Shown here one piece after another: positions 27,533 to 39,399 of a stretch of DNA of 64,000 nt. The stretch lies in the NCBI RefSeq assembly GCF_027409185.1, contig NC_084463.1, positions 160,309,869 to 160,373,868 on the forward strand, given 5' to 3'. A program made the position numbers and the translations under genes. The notes under the pieces were generated by a model. It was not told the DNA's origin. It was given only the letters and a program-made list of their open reading frames with translations, and searched no databases. This DNA comes from Cynocephalus volans (lineage: Eukaryota > Chordata > Mammalia > Dermoptera > Cynocephalidae). Numbering within the stretch: the stretch's first letter is position 1; each line of letters begins with the position of its first letter.

Positions 27533-27796
27533 TGTCCTCTTCTTCTTGATTGACCCGGCAGCAGCATTCGTCACAGCTGATCACCCTGTCCTCCTCAAAC
27601 ACTTGGGGCTCTTGGCTTCTAGGACCTCAGACTCACCTGGTGTCCCTCCCACCTTTTCAGCTGCTACTTTCCAGTCTCCTTTGCTGGGAACTCTTTATCT
27701 CCTAACCTCTTAGTATCAGAGTGCCCAGGGTGTGGGCCATGGCTCTCTTCTCTGTCTAAACCCTAGGTGATCTCAATAGATCATGGCTTTATATAC

Positions 27797-28249
27797 TGTG
27801 GTGGTCAGCCTCCAAGATAGCCCCAGAGGATACTGCAGAAATTATAGAAACTGACTTCCAAGGTTAGGTCATAAAAGACACGGTTGGCTTCTGCCTGGCT
27901 CTCCCTTGGATTACTTGCCAGACGCCATGTTGTGAGGATACTTCAAGCAACCCTGTGGACAGGCCACACAGTGCAAAGCTGAAGCTTCCTGCCAGCAGAC
28001 AACTAGCATGCCAGCCCTATGAGGGAGCCACCTTGGAGCTGGATCCTCAGTGACAGCCAAGCCTTCAAAAAATTGTAGCCCCAGCTGACATCTCAACTGC
28101 AACCTCATGACAGACTCTGAACCAGGACCACCTAACCAAACCTCTTGCAAATTTCTCACCTGTGGAAACTTTGAGATAATAAATGTTTATGGTTTTAAGC
28201 CACTATGTTTCATAGTAATTTGTTATACAGCAAAGATAACCAATACAAA
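27797..28249 (+). mobile_element. solo LTR fossil, ERVL-MaLR (MLT1-like)
   Basis: The piece begins TGTGGTGGTCAGCCTCCAAG and ends near the typical TTTTAAGCCACTATGTTT and TAACCAATACAA. It is a lone, old, decayed LTR with no internal region. Subfamily is not fixed. Confidence 0.6.
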
Positions 28250-28377
28250 TGACCAATATAAATATAGATTGAAAACCTACAAATGTATGTCTCCAGTGTG
28301 AACCTATCCCCTGAACTCTAGTCTTGTATTTCCAGCTTCCTACTTTATACCCACCCTTGGGCGATCAAGGGCATCTC

Positions 28378-28482
28378 AGGGCTGGTTGCTGAGCTCAGCT
28401 GGTTAGAGCACAGTGTTATAACACCAAAGTCAAGGGTTTGGATCCCCAGACCAGGCAGTCGCTAAAAAAGAAAAAAAAAGAG
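28378..28482 (+). mobile_element. CYN SINE monomer
   Basis: Sense monomer with short A tail; GGCATCTCA flanks both sides. Confidence 0.82.
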
Positions 28483-28499
28483 GCATCTCATGTTCAACA

Positions 28500-29340
28500 T
28501 GCCCAAAACTTAGCTCCTGATCTTCCTCCTCAAACCTCCTCCTCCCACGGGCTCCGCTTTCATTAACGGCACCTCCAGCCTTCTATTCACCCAGGCCAAA
28601 AATCGTGGAGTTATGTTTTTATTCCATTTTCTCTTACACTCTGCCTCCAGCCTATCAATAAATCATGTTGGCTGTAACTTCAGAGTAAGTCCGGAATCCA
28701 TCCTGGCCCAAGACTCCATCATCTTTCCCCAGATTATTGCAATAGCCTCTTAACTGGTCACTCTGATTTCATTGTCCCCTTCAGTCCCTTCTCCACACAG
28801 CAGTCAGAGCAATCTTTGTAAAGCACAAGTTGGGTCATGTCACGACTGTGCTCACAGCCCTCCAAGGCTCCCATTTCACTCAGAATGACAATGTCACTAT
28901 GATGGCCATGGAGCTCTTCACAGCCCTGACCTCAGTGCTGCAGCCACTTTGGCCTCCAGCTACCCTGAACCTGCCAGGCAGGCTCCTGTTGGCTGCTCTG
29001 GCTCCCTGGAACACTGTTCCCCAGCTATCCACAGGGCACACTTCCTCAGGCCCTTCCTGTCTTGCTCAAACTTCACTTCTCAACAAGATCCTCCCAGACC
29101 CCTCTACCTGAAATCACATTCCTTCCCTCCCTCAGTCTCCCTCTTCCTTCCGTGGCTTTATTTCTCTCCATTGCATCCATCAGCAGCTAACTCGTGCACT
29201 ATTTCTTGTCTCCCCTCCAGAAGTGTGAGTTCTACAGGGCAGGGCTCTTTGTTTTATTCACGCCTGAAGCCTCAGAGCCCAGAGCAGTTCCTGGCACCAA
29301 GGAGACACTCAGCGAGTATTTGTGGATCACAGCTCCCCAA
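28500..29340 (+). repeat. L2 remnant
   Basis: Sense L2-like blocks: AGAGCAATCTTTGTAAAGCA, CCTCCAAGGCTCCCATTTCA, AAGTGTGAGTTCTACAGGGC and the 3' end near 29330. Short frames in it are not genes. Confidence 0.65.
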
Positions 29341-29789
29341 CGCTGCTCCAGCTGTCTGGTGTCCAAGGAGTGGCCAGGGCAACAACAGGAGGTACAAACG
29401 GTGGCCACGGAACCCCTGGGAAACAGACCCCATCTGGGTAAGCCCCAGTGGGATGGTTGAGCCAGCTGTGGGTGGGACGCCTCCTACAGAGCAGAGGTGC
29501 AGGTGCCCTCAGGAGAGAGGGATGCAGGATCTGACAAACCTCCAGGGCTGGAGCTTTCCAAAGGATGACGCTGGCAGGCTGCAGGCTATGGCCACCCTCT
29601 CAGGCAGGAACATCCGGACCTTTAGGCACAGCAGGGAGTCTGCAGGGAGCAGGTACTCAAAGCTGCTTCTGCTGGGCCTCTGAAGCCTGTTAGGGACCTG
29701 GGTAGATCTAATGGAGGTCAGATAATAATCACCAACACTTTCTGAAGCTAACACTGCACCAAATCCACACCAAATCATTCGGTCTCCCA

Positions 29790-29920
29790 AGAACCCTCTA
29801 AGGTGGGCACTATGATCAGCCCATGTTGCAGATAAACAAGTATGTCCAGTGGCTCAGTCATCGTCACACAAGCTAGCAAATGGTGGAGCTGAGATTAGAA
29901 TGTGGAGAGCAAGGCTGCAG
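29790..29920 (-). repeat. MIR remnant
   Basis: Antisense MIR core: CACACAAGCTAGCAAATGGT and GGAGCTGAGATTAGAATG. Confidence 0.55.
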
Positions 29921-31198
29921 CTCCTGCACTCTTGTTCACAAAGCTGGTCCCATCTCTCAGTCACTGGGTAGTACACAGGCACCCCATTCTGCACCTCACA
30001 AGAGAGGTGGTTCCATGGGGGACAGAGGGGACTGGTTTGGCAACCCAGCCTAGCACCTTGATGACAGAGAGGCCCGGAAGATCTGGGGGCAACTTGTGAC
30101 TGATACGGCAGCCTCTTTTGTCTAGTAGATCTGGGGGCAACTGTGAGTGTGAATTAAAAGACTTGGTAACACCCTGATGCCTGCACAGCTTTGCTGTGGG
30201 GCCTCTTGAGAGGGACCACTGGGCTGGTACTGCTCAAACAAAGCACCTACAGGAGTGGCCGGAGGGACTGAGCTCAGGATAGCAAAATGCTGGGGTCCTG
30301 GGCCTCAGGACCATGGTCAGGATGCATTTGAGACATCTGTAAGCACTTCTGTGGTTTAGAGATAACCAGAGAGGGGACTCTGTAATAGACTTAACTTCCT
30401 GCAGACGAGCAGTATTAATGTAACCACAATCGCTCGCTTTCCTAGGCCAAGGGGCTTCTAGAGGAGGCAGGCTCAGTGGGACCATGCTGGTAACCATATC
30501 TTGTTGATAAAGTCTTTAAATGGGTAAATTGATTTGACCATATAGCTATTGATCCAACTATCCCTGGTCAACCTCAGTATCGGATGGTTCCAGCTGTTTG
30601 TGCAGCTGGGTCACTGGTCAAGGACTGGTCAGGAAGTGGGTGGTGGGGGAGGTCTGGGACCCCTAGAGCCATCAGGTGAGGAGTGTGGGATCTTGGAAGA
30701 AGTGGGCTGCTAAGTCAGAGATCTTAGCTCAGCCCATCTCAGCCTGAGGCTGGGACATCATCGAATCTTCGCTGATCAAGCGTGTCCTCAGTTATTTTGC
30801 CTGGGCACGACCTCTAGAAGTCTGGTGTAAGTCAAGCCAGGCATGAGGAGGAGCCACAAATCTGAATTTCTGTCCTCTTGGCTGGTGCCTCACTGCAGTG
30901 GGCAGAAGGCAGAAAGATCGTCCCTGGCCCTTCCTTGTTGTCCTAGAGAATTCGCCGAGGAATTCTGCTTGATTGATCTTTTACCACTGATTAGGGCCTA
31001 GACTCTGAAGTTAGAGAGTACTCTACAGAAAACTGATTAGAAGCAAATGATGTCTGCCCAAGTAAGTAATATAACCCTTAGGGTTATGGGACTTTTAAAA
31101 CAATTGCCCTACAGGATATTAATTAATTTTGTATTTGATTTAATAATCTTATTTCACGATTCCTTCTCTTTTCCCCCTTGACTACATGTTGAGTCCGT
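29921..31198. other. unassigned intergenic sequence
   Basis: No exon, repeat family or RNA gene could be named in this stretch. Confidence 0.5.
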
Positions 31199-31492
31199 TT
31201 TTTGTATCTTTCTTTTTTTTTTTTTTTTTTTTTTGTATTCTTTTTTATTTTTATTTTTATTTATTTATTTATTTTTTTTAATTTTATTTTGTCGATATAC
31301 ATTGTAGCTGATTAATGCTCCCCATCACCAAAACCTCCCTCCCTTCTCCCTCCCCCTCTCCCCCCCAACCATGTCCTTTCTGTTTGTTTGTTGTATCAAC
31401 TTCAAATAATTGTGGTTGTTATATCTTCTTCCCCCCCCCCCCCGGTTTGTGTGTGTATGTGTGTATGTGTGTGTGAATTTATATATTAATTT

Positions 31493-34400
31493 TTAGCTCC
31501 CTCCAATAAGTGAGAACATGTGGTATTTCTCTTTCTGTGCCTGACTTGTTTCACTTAATATAATTCTCTCGAGGTCCATCCATGTTGTTGCAAATGGCAG
31601 TATTTCATTCGTTTTTATAGCTGAGTAGTATTCCATTGTGTAGATGTACCACATTTTCCGTATCCACTCATCTGATGATGGGCATTTGGGCTGGTTCCAA
31701 CTCTTGGCTATTGTAAAGAGTGCTGCGATGAACATTGGGGAACAGGTATACCTTCGACTTGATGATTTCCATTCCTCTGGGTATATTCCCAACAGTGGGA
31801 TGGCTGGGTCGTATGGTAGATCTATGTGCAATTGTTTAAGGAACCTCCATACCATTTTCCATAGAGGCTGCACCATTTTGCAATCCCACCAACAATGTAT
31901 GAGAGTTCCTTTTTCTCCGCAGCCTCGCCAGCATTTATCGTTCATAGTCTTTTGGATTTTAGCCATCCTAACTGGGGTTAGATGGTATCTCAGTGTGGTT
32001 TTGATTTGCATTTCCCGTATGCTGAGTGATGTTGAGCATTTTTTCATATGTCTGTTGGCCATTTGTATATCTTCCTTAGAGAAATGCCTACTTAGCTCTT
32101 TTGCCCATTTTTTAATTGGGTTGCTTGTTTTCTTCTTGTAAAGTTGTTTGAGTTCCTTATATATTCTGGATATTAATCCTTTGTCAGATGTATATTTTGC
32201 AAATATTTTCTCCCACTCTGTTGGTTGTCTTTTAACTCTGTTAATTGTTTCTTTTGCTGTGCAGAAGCTTTTTAGTTTGATATAATCCCATTTGTTTATT
32301 TTTCCTTTGGTTGCCCGTGCTTTTGGGGTCGCATTCATGAAGTCTGTGCCCAGTCCTATTTCCTGAAGTGTTTCCCCTATGTTTTCTTTAAGAAGTTTTA
32401 TTGTCTCAGGGTGTATATTTAAATCCTTAATCCATTTTGAGTTGATTTTAGTATACGGTGAGAGGTATGGATCTAGTTTCATTCTCCTGCATATCGATAT
32501 CCAGTTATCCCAGCACCACTTGCTGAAGAGGCAGTCCCTTCCCCAGTGAATAGGCTTGGTGCCTTTGTCAAAGATCAGATGGCAGTAAGTGTGTGGGTTG
32601 ATTTCTGGATTCTCTATTCTATTCCATTGGTCAGTGTGTCTGTTTTTATGCCAGTACCATACTGTTTTGGTTATTATAGCTTTGTAGTATAGCTTAAAGT
32701 CAGGTAGTGTTATGCCTCCAGCTTTATTTTTTATGCTGAGCATTGCTTTGGCTATTCGTGGTCTTTTATTGTTCCATATAAATGTCTGAATAGTTTTTTC
32801 CATTTCTGAGAAAAATGTCTTTGGAATTTTGATGGGGATTGCATTGAATTTGTATATCACTTTGGGTAGTATGGACATTTTCACTATGTTGATTCTTCCA
32901 ATCCAAGAGCATGGAATATCTTTCCATCTTCTTGTATCCTCTCTAATTTCTCTCAGCAGTGGTTTGTAGTTCTCATTATAGAGATTTTTCACCTCCTTGG
33001 TTAACTCAATTCCTAAGTATTTTATTTTTTTGGTGGCTATTGTAAATGGGCAGGCTTTCTTGATTTCTCCTTCTGCATGTTCACTATTGGAGAAAAGAAA
33101 TGCTACTGATTTTTGTGTGTTGATTTTGTATCCTGCTACTGTGCTGAAATCATTTATCAATTCCAACAGTTTTTTGTAGAGGTTTTAGGCTGTTCGATAT
33201 ATAGGATCATGTCATCTGCAAACAGGGACAGTTTGACTTCATCTTTTCCAATCTGGATGCCCTTTATTTCCTTCTCTTCTCTGATTGCTCTGGCTAGTAC
33301 TTCCAACACTATGTTGAATAAGAGTGGAGAGAGTGGGCATCCTTGTCTAGTGCCTGTTCTTAAAGGAAAAGCTTTCAGCTTTTCCCCATTCAGGATGATA
33401 TTGGCAGTGGGTTTGTCATATATGGCTTTAATTATGTTGAGATACTTTCCCTCTATACCTAACTTATAGAGGGTCTTTGTCATGAATGAGTGCTGAACTT
33501 TATCAAATGCTTTTTCAGCATCTATAGAGATGATCATATGGTCCTTGTGTTTGAGTTTATTAATATGGTGTATCACATTTATTGATTTGCGTATGTTGAA
33601 CCAACCTTGCATCCCTGGGATGAATCCCACTTGATCGTGATGAATAATTTTACGTATGTGTTGCTGTATTCTGTTTGCTAGTATTTTAGTGAGGATTTTT
33701 GCATCTATATTCATCAAGGATATCGGCCTGTAGTTTTCTTTTTTGGTTATATCTTTACCTGGTTTTGGTATCAGGATGATGTTTGCTTCATAGAATGAGT
33801 TTGGGAGATTTGCGTCCGTTTCAATCTTTTGGAATAGTTTGTAAAGAATCGGTGTCAATTCCTCTTTGAATGTTTGGTAAAATTCTGCTGTGAATCCATC
33901 TGGTCCTGGGCTTTTCTTTGTTGGGAGCCTTCTGATAACAGCTTCAATCTCCTTTATTGTTATTGGTCTGTTCAAATTTTCTACGTCTTCACGGTTCAGT
34001 TTTGGGAGCTTGTGTGTGTCCAGAAATTTATCCATTTCCTCCAGATTTTCAAATTTGTTGGCGTATAGTTGTTTATAGTAGTCTCGAATGATTCCTTGTA
34101 TTTCAGATGAATCAGTTGTAATATCGCCTTTTTCATTTCTAATTTTTGTTATTTGAGTCTTCTCTCTTCTTTTTTTTGTTAGCCATGCTAATGGTTTGTC
34201 AATTTTATTTATCTTTTCAAAAAACCAACTTTTTGATTCGTTGATCTTTTGAATTGTTTTTTGGTTTTCAATTTCATTCAGTTCTGCTCTGATCTTAATG
34301 ATTTCTTTCCGTCTGCTAACTTTAGGATTGGATTGTTCTTGTTTTTCTAGTTCTTTAAGGTGAAGTGTTAGGTTGTTCACTTGCCATCTTTCCATTCTTC

Positions 34401-35319
34401 TGAAGTGAGCATTTAATGCAATAAATTTTCCCCTCAATACTGCTTTTGCAGTATCCCACAGGTTTTGGTATGATGTATCATTGTTTTCATTAGTTTCAAT
34501 AAACTTTTTGATTTCCTGCTTGATTTCTTCTTGGACCCATATGTCATTAAGTAGAATGCTGTTTAATTTCCATGTGTTTGTATAGTTTCCAGAGTTTCGT
34601 TTGTTATTAATTTCTAGTTTTAATCCATTGTGGTCTGAGAAGATACATGGGATAATTCCAATTTTTTTGAATTTATTGAGACTTGATTTGTGACCTAATA
34701 TGTGATCTATCCTGGAGAAAGATCCATGTGCTGATGAGAAGAATGAATATTCTGAGGTTGTTGGGTGGAATGTTCTGTAGATATCTGCCAATTCCAATTG
34801 GTCTAGAGTCTTGTTTAGATCTTGTGTTTCTCTACTGATTCTTTGCCTAGATGATCTGTCTAATATTGACAGTGGAGTGTTCAGGTCCCCTGCTATTATG
34901 GTATTAGTGTCTATTTCCTTCTTTAGGTCTAATAGAGTTTGTTTTATAAATCTGGCTGCTCCAACATTGGGTGCGTACATATTTATGATTGTTATGTCTT
35001 CTTGATGGATCAGTCCTTTTATCATTAAGTAGTGTCCCTCATTGTCTCTTTTTATGGTTTTTAGTTTAAAGTCTATTTTGTCAGATATAAGAATAGCCAC
35101 TCCAGCTCGTTTTTCTTTTCTGTTTGCATGGTAAATCTTTTTCCATCCTTTCACTCTTAGTCTGTGTGAATCTTTATGGGTGAGGTGGGTCTCTTGTAGG
35201 CAGCATATAGTTGGGTCCTGCTTTTTGATCCAGTCAGCCAGTCTGTGTCTTTTAATTGGGGAATTTAAGCCTTTAACATTAAGAGTTGTTACTGAAAGGT
35301 GTTGATTTATTCCTAGCAT
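31493..35319 (-). pseudogene. LINE-1 ORF2 (endonuclease-reverse transcriptase), one frameshift
   Basis: The first frame (33157-35319, 720 codons) has the APE-type endonuclease with its catalytic residues: N in TLNVKG, E in CLQETH, D and N in AGDLNT, D in SRIDHIL and H in SDHNGL. The reverse transcriptase follows, with [26 protein letters not shown] and the active-site FADD. Just after FADD the frame shifts near 33170-33176, in a run of A. The second frame (31493-33166, 557 codons) continues without a stop through the thumb to the cysteine motif [18 protein letters not shown] and the normal end ...FSLIGGS. One base lost in a homopolymer could be a true lesion or a sequencing error. Confidence 0.94.
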
Positions 35320-35506
35320 TTTATTGGTTGTTTGGTTGTCTTAGGTGTCTTTTGTTCCTTGCTTTCTGATTTACTGTTTGGTTTCTTTGTTTGTTGGTTC
35401 CTTAGGTTGTAGATAGTGTTTTTGTTAGCTTGTTTTCTCTTCACGAATGCCATTTTTATTGTACTAGCGGGTTTAGATTTTTCTTAGGTTTTTATGGCAG
35501 TGGTAG

Positions 35507-36505
35507 TTATTTTTCAGGAACCAAACCCAGTACTCCCTTGAGGATTTCTTGTAAGGGTGGTCTTGTGGTAGTGAACTCCCGCAGTTTTTGTTTGTCTGAG
35601 AAATATACTATTTGCCCCTCATTTCGGAAGGATAGCCTTGCAGGGTAGAGTATTCTTGGCTGGCAATCTTTGTCTTTTAGTATTTTGAAAATATCATCCC
35701 ATTCCTTTCTAGCTTTTAGGGTTTGTGATGAAAAGTCTGATGTTAACCTGATTGGGGCTCCCTTATAGGTGATTTGATGCTTCTCTCTTGCAGCTTTTAA
35801 GATTCTCTCTTTGTCTCTGAGTTTTGCCAATTTGACTATGACATGTCTTGGAGAAGGCCTTTTTGGGTTGAATACGTTTGGAGATCGTTGAGCTTCCTGG
35901 ATCTGAAGATCTGTGATTTTTCCTATACCTGGGAAGTTTTCGGCCACTATTTTGTTGAATATGTTTTCAATGGAATCTCCATTTTCCTCCCCTTCTGGAA
36001 TACCCATGACTCGGATATTTGAGCGCTTGAGGTTATCTGATATCTCTCTCAGATTTTCTTCCATGTCCTTGATTCTTTTTTCTTTCTTTTTGTCTGCTTG
36101 TGTTATTTCAAACAGCCCATCTTCAAGTTCAGAGGTTCTCTCTTCAACTTCGACAAGCCTGCTGGTTAAACTCTCCGTTGTGTTTTTTATTTCGCTGAAT
36201 AACTTCTTCAGTTCAGCAAGTTCTGCTACATTTTTTTTCAGGACATTGATTTCCTTGTATATTTCCTCTTTCAGATCCTGTATACTTTTCCTCATTTCAT
36301 CATGATGTCTAGCTGAGTTTTCTTGTATCTCATTCAGTTTCCTTAGAATTATCACTCGAAATTCCTTGTCAGTTATTTCAAGGGCTTCTTGTTCTATAGG
36401 ATCTAGAGTATGAGATTTATTAACTTTTGGTGGTGTACTTTCTTGATTTTTTGTATTTCTGGTGTCTTTTTTTTGGTGTTTATTCATTGTGGCAGGGGGT
36501 TTCAC
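35507..36505 (-). CDS. LINE-1 ORF1p, RNA-binding chaperone
   Basis: An open frame of 332 residues, the usual size for ORF1p. A basic N terminus is followed by a coiled coil of about residues 50-150 (heptads such as LNEIQENSARHHDEMRKSIQ), by which the family forms trimers. Next is an RRM-like domain (SNIRVMGIPEGEENG, then RPSPRHVIVKL) and a C-terminal domain with YPARLSF. It coats LINE-1 RNA in the cytoplasm and is needed for retrotransposition. No break is seen. Confidence 0.95.
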   Translation of the reverse strand: MKPPATMNKHQKKDTRNTKNQESTPPKVNKSHTLDPIEQEALEITDKEFRVIILRKLNEIQENSARHHDEMRKSIQDLKEEIYKEINVLKKNVAELAELKKLFSEIKNTTESLTSRLVEVEERTSELEDGLFEITQADKKKEKRIKDMEENLREISDNLKRSNIRVMGIPEGEENGDSIENIFNKIVAENFPGIGKITDLQIQEAQRSPNVFNPKRPSPRHVIVKLAKLRDKERILKAAREKHQITYKGAPIRLTSDFSSQTLKARKEWDDIFKILKDKDCQPRILYPARLSFRNEGQIVYFSDKQKLREFTTTRPPLQEILKGVLGLVPEK

Positions 36506-37441
36506 AGTCCACCGGTTTAAGACTAATGACTAACTAGGATGTTGCTGTGGTTGCCAATTTGGTATGGCTCCCGCCGTGACTGCTCAGTTGGCCTCTAGTG
36601 TCTTGTGTGTGTGGTTGCCTCGGGTCTTGGGCTTCTCCGGGGATCCACCTTTCTAGTCAGCTTGTACTCTGCTGGGCTGGTGGATCACGTACCACAGGGT
36701 GTGTGATCTCTGTTGAGCTTTCACTTTCTGTACAGTACTTCTCCCCGTTCCGTGTGCTCTGGCCCAGGCTGTTAGATCGTGCAGTGGCGACCCCACCGGG
36801 TGTGTGGTTTCTGTCGAGTCTCCGCCTCCCTGGCCGCACGTCTCCCCCCTCTGTGCACACTGTGCTGGGCTGGGGCGTGTCTTCTGCACCCCTCGTCTAT
36901 CAGCTGGGCCTTCAAGACCCTGCTCAGCACCGCCTCGCCCAGGAAGTCTACCAGGTTTCTGCTAGGCACAGACGACCGGTCTCTCTGGGTGCCTTTGTAG
37001 CACTGTGTAGATCTTTCTCGGGTCTTGTTCACCTTTGTATCCCCCGGGTATAAACCGAGTCTAGTGCCCGCCTGCAGCCTGCTCTCCGGCAGGTTCAAGC
37101 GGACCTGGGAACTCTCCTACCACACTATTCCCAACCAGAAATTCGTTAGGCTTTTTTCCAAACTGGTGGTCGCAGAGATGGTATCTGCCTCCCAGTAACA
37201 GGAAGTTTACCGGGGCCGGAGTCCAGGGTGTGGTGGAGTGACAGTCGGCCCGCCCGTACTTCCTAGCCCTCCCAAAACTGGTCGGGACGCCCCACACCCC
37301 CAGCCCTGCCAGAGAACCGCGGAGGGAGTGGGAGAGGAGGTCGGCCCGCAGGGTCCGGAAAGCCCCGCGCCAGGCCAAGCAAATGGGCTCAGTGATGGCC
37401 GCGCAGGGCGGAGCTGCCTGCACCTTTTTGTATCTTTCTTT

Positions 37442-37538
37442 AAACTGGTTTTGTTATCTTGCTGGTTCCCTCATTAACGAGTTAAAAAAAAGAAACGCAA
37501 AAAAACTGAAGCATGCTCATTGTCTAGTTGTAGGAATA
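37442..37538. other. unassigned spacer
   Basis: Short stretch between the LINE-1 duplication and the next SINE; nothing recognisable. Confidence 0.5.
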
Positions 37539-37722
37539 TTTGTTTCTTCCTTTTTTTTTTTTTATTTAAAAGATGACCGGTAAGGAGATCTCAACCCTTG
37601 AGTTGGTGTTGTCAGCACCACGCTTTCCCAAGTGAGCTAACCGGCCATCCCTGTATAGGGATCCAAACCCACAGCCTTCGTGTTATCAGCACCGCATTCT
37701 CCCAAGTGAGCCACAGGCCGGC
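37539..37722 (-). mobile_element. CYN SINE dimer
   Basis: Antisense dimer ending CACAGGCCGGCCC. AATATTTGTTTCT flanks both sides. Confidence 0.88.
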
Positions 37723-37771
37723 CCAGAATATTTGTTTCTAAGTTTCTGCAAAAAAAAATTTTTTTCACCAC

Positions 37772-38322
37772 TGATATGGATTGAATTGTGTCCCCTAAAT
37801 TTTTTTTTTTTTTTTTAAAGATGACCGGTAAGGGGATCTTAACCCTTGACTTGGTGTTGTCAGCACCACGCTCAGCCAGTGAGTGAACCAGCCAACCCTA
37901 TATAGGATCTGAACCTGCAGCCTTGGTGTTATCAGCACCGCACTCTCCCGAGTGAGCCACGGGCCGGCCCTTGTGTCCTCTAAATTTTATGTACTGAAGC
38001 TTAATCCCCATTGTAACTGTTGATGATGGGCGATCCTATCATGGTTATTGAGCCTTGAAGTGGTGATTAGATTCTGAGGACTGTGAATGGATGGATTATC
38101 AACAACAGTGGTCAGGGGCATGGTTCTGAGGGCTGAACAGATGCTGAGGGCATCTGTTACTGTGTTACTGTAAAGCCACCACCAAAGAAGACCTTCACCA
38201 GATGTGCTCCCTGGACTTTGGACTTCCCACCCTCCAAATCTGTAAGCAATAAGTTTTGTTTTCTTACAAATTACCCAGTTCCAGGTATTTTGTTGTGAGC
38301 AACAGAAACGGACTAAAACAAC
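37772..38322 (+). mobile_element. solo LTR fossil, ERVL-MaLR-like, with SINE insertion
   Basis: Starts TGATATGGATTGAATTGTGT and ends near ACGGACTAAAACA, the form of a MaLR-type LTR. It is alone and decayed. A CYN dimer sits inside at 37799-37969, so the LTR is older. Confidence 0.6.
37799..37969 (-). mobile_element. CYN SINE dimer inside an older LTR
   Basis: Antisense dimer; TTGTGTCCCCTAAATTT and TTGTGTCCTCTAAATTT flank it with one mismatch, the target duplication. Confidence 0.9.
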
Positions 38323-38323
38323 C

Positions 38324-38656
38324 ACCAAAAACTAAAAGTCCATATATTATAAGCCCAGATGGAGCAGAGATAGTGGTGTTAACACTTCTGTATCAAGGTG
38401 TTCCCTTCAGTGGCTCCACTTCACCTGGACCCGTGGATCGATCCAGAGTTCTATTTTGGTCCCCTCTCTCATTCAGTGTGGAATAATTGTTATTTGGCGA
38501 TTTTGTGTTTGATCCCATGTTGCTCATCTGAATTTCTTCCCATCAGGTCTCTTATCTGATTTTTGGTTCCTGTCAATGAGAGGGAAAGTGTTATCTTCAT
38601 ATGGATGACTGTTCTGGCTTTGAGAAGCATTGTTTAGATTCACCTGGAGGCAAACA
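38324..38656. other. unassigned intergenic sequence
   Basis: Nothing recognisable between the LTR fossil and the U6 copy. Confidence 0.45.
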
Positions 38657-38760
38657 TAAAATGCAAAGATAGGGAATTTGCATGTCATCTTTGTGCAGGG
38701 GCCATGCTTATTTTCTCTGTATCCTTCCAATTTTAGTATATGTGTTGCCTAAATGAGCAC
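38657..38760 (-). pseudogene. U6 snRNA pseudogene
   Basis: Read on the minus strand from 38760: GTGCTCATTTAGGCAACACA, then TATACTAAAATTGGAAGGAT, ACAGAGAAAATAAGCATGGC and CCCTGCACAAAGATGACATG. This follows U6 across about 90 bases, with substitutions in the 5' stem and a diverged 3' end. It looks like a reverse-transcribed copy; no U6 promoter elements were looked for upstream. Confidence 0.85.
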
Positions 38761-39071
38761 AAGTTTCTGAAAGTCTGCCTTGACTCATTCTCTCTCTCAT
38801 AACCTTAGGAACCCTGGGACACCATGAGGCTGCTCAGGGCTGAACAGATGCTGAGGGCAGCAAAGCTGATGGGCACAAGCCCTCAAGCCCTGATGGCCAA
38901 AATCCAGATGCATCTCCAGGCCTGGAGGGTGCTAGGGGTTGGCCCCTTGGGGAGTTCCCACTACCTCTCTCCCCACCACCCCATGACTTACAAAGGGGAG
39001 GGGACTTATCCAAGGTCACAGGTGGGTAGTGGCTCTTCCCATCCCTCCCTAGTGTTTTTCTGCACTTTATT

Positions 39072-39399
39072 ATTATTTTTTTTTTTAAAAAAGATGACCA
39101 GTAAGGGGATCTTAACACTTGACTTGGTGTTGTCAGCACCACGCTCAGCCAGTGAGCAAACCGGCCATCCCTATATGGGATCCGAACTCGTGGCCTTGGT
39201 GTTATCAGCACCGCACTCTCCCAAGTGAGCCACGGGCCGGCCCTTTTTTTTTTTTTTTAAAAGGGATCTTAACACTTGACTTGGTGTTGTCAGCACCACG
39301 CTCAGCCAGTGAGCGAACCGGCCATCCCTATATAGGATCCGAACCTGTGGCCTTGGTGTTATCAGCACTGCACTCTCTCAAATGAGCCAGGGGCCGGCC
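39072..39399 (-). mobile_element. two CYN SINE dimers in tandem
   Basis: Antisense copies at 39072-39242 and 39243-39399; the second lacks the outermost tail. The outer flanks share TTTTTCTGCACTTT, so both sit inside one target duplication. Confidence 0.86.

Larger units (their letters stand above)
24070..31198. other. intergenic, upstream of NAALADL1
   Basis: No exon chain was found here. It holds MIR pieces (24270-24345 antisense, 24440-24650 sense), a CATC-rich low-complexity patch, a TG microsatellite, CYN SINEs, one LTR fossil and L2 sequence. NAALADL1 would be expected to start transcription just above 24070; no TATA box or CpG island is obvious. Confidence 0.6.
31216..37424 (-). mobile_element. 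full-length LINE-1 (about 6.2 kb)
   Basis: Complete LINE-1 on the minus strand: GC-rich 5' UTR (36506-37424), ORF1 (35507-36505), a short spacer, ORF2 (31493-35319), 3' UTR with a G-run (C run at about 31432-31443 on plus) and an A tail (31216-31234 as T). The 17-bp TTTTTGTATCTTTCTTT stands at 31199-31215 and 37425-37441, so both ends of the insertion are exact. ORF1 is open and ORF2 has only one visible frame break, so the insertion is young. It lies in the intergenic space between NAALADL1 and the coiled-coil gene, transcribed in the same direction as both. Confidence 0.96.

Noticed and set aside
28949-29683. 244-codon plus-strand frame
   Set aside because: Mostly inside an L2 remnant; no conserved domain or exon structure.
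38824-39228. 134-codon plus-strand frame beginning MRLLRAEQML
   Set aside because: Its C-terminal third is translated SINE and no splice or family support exists.
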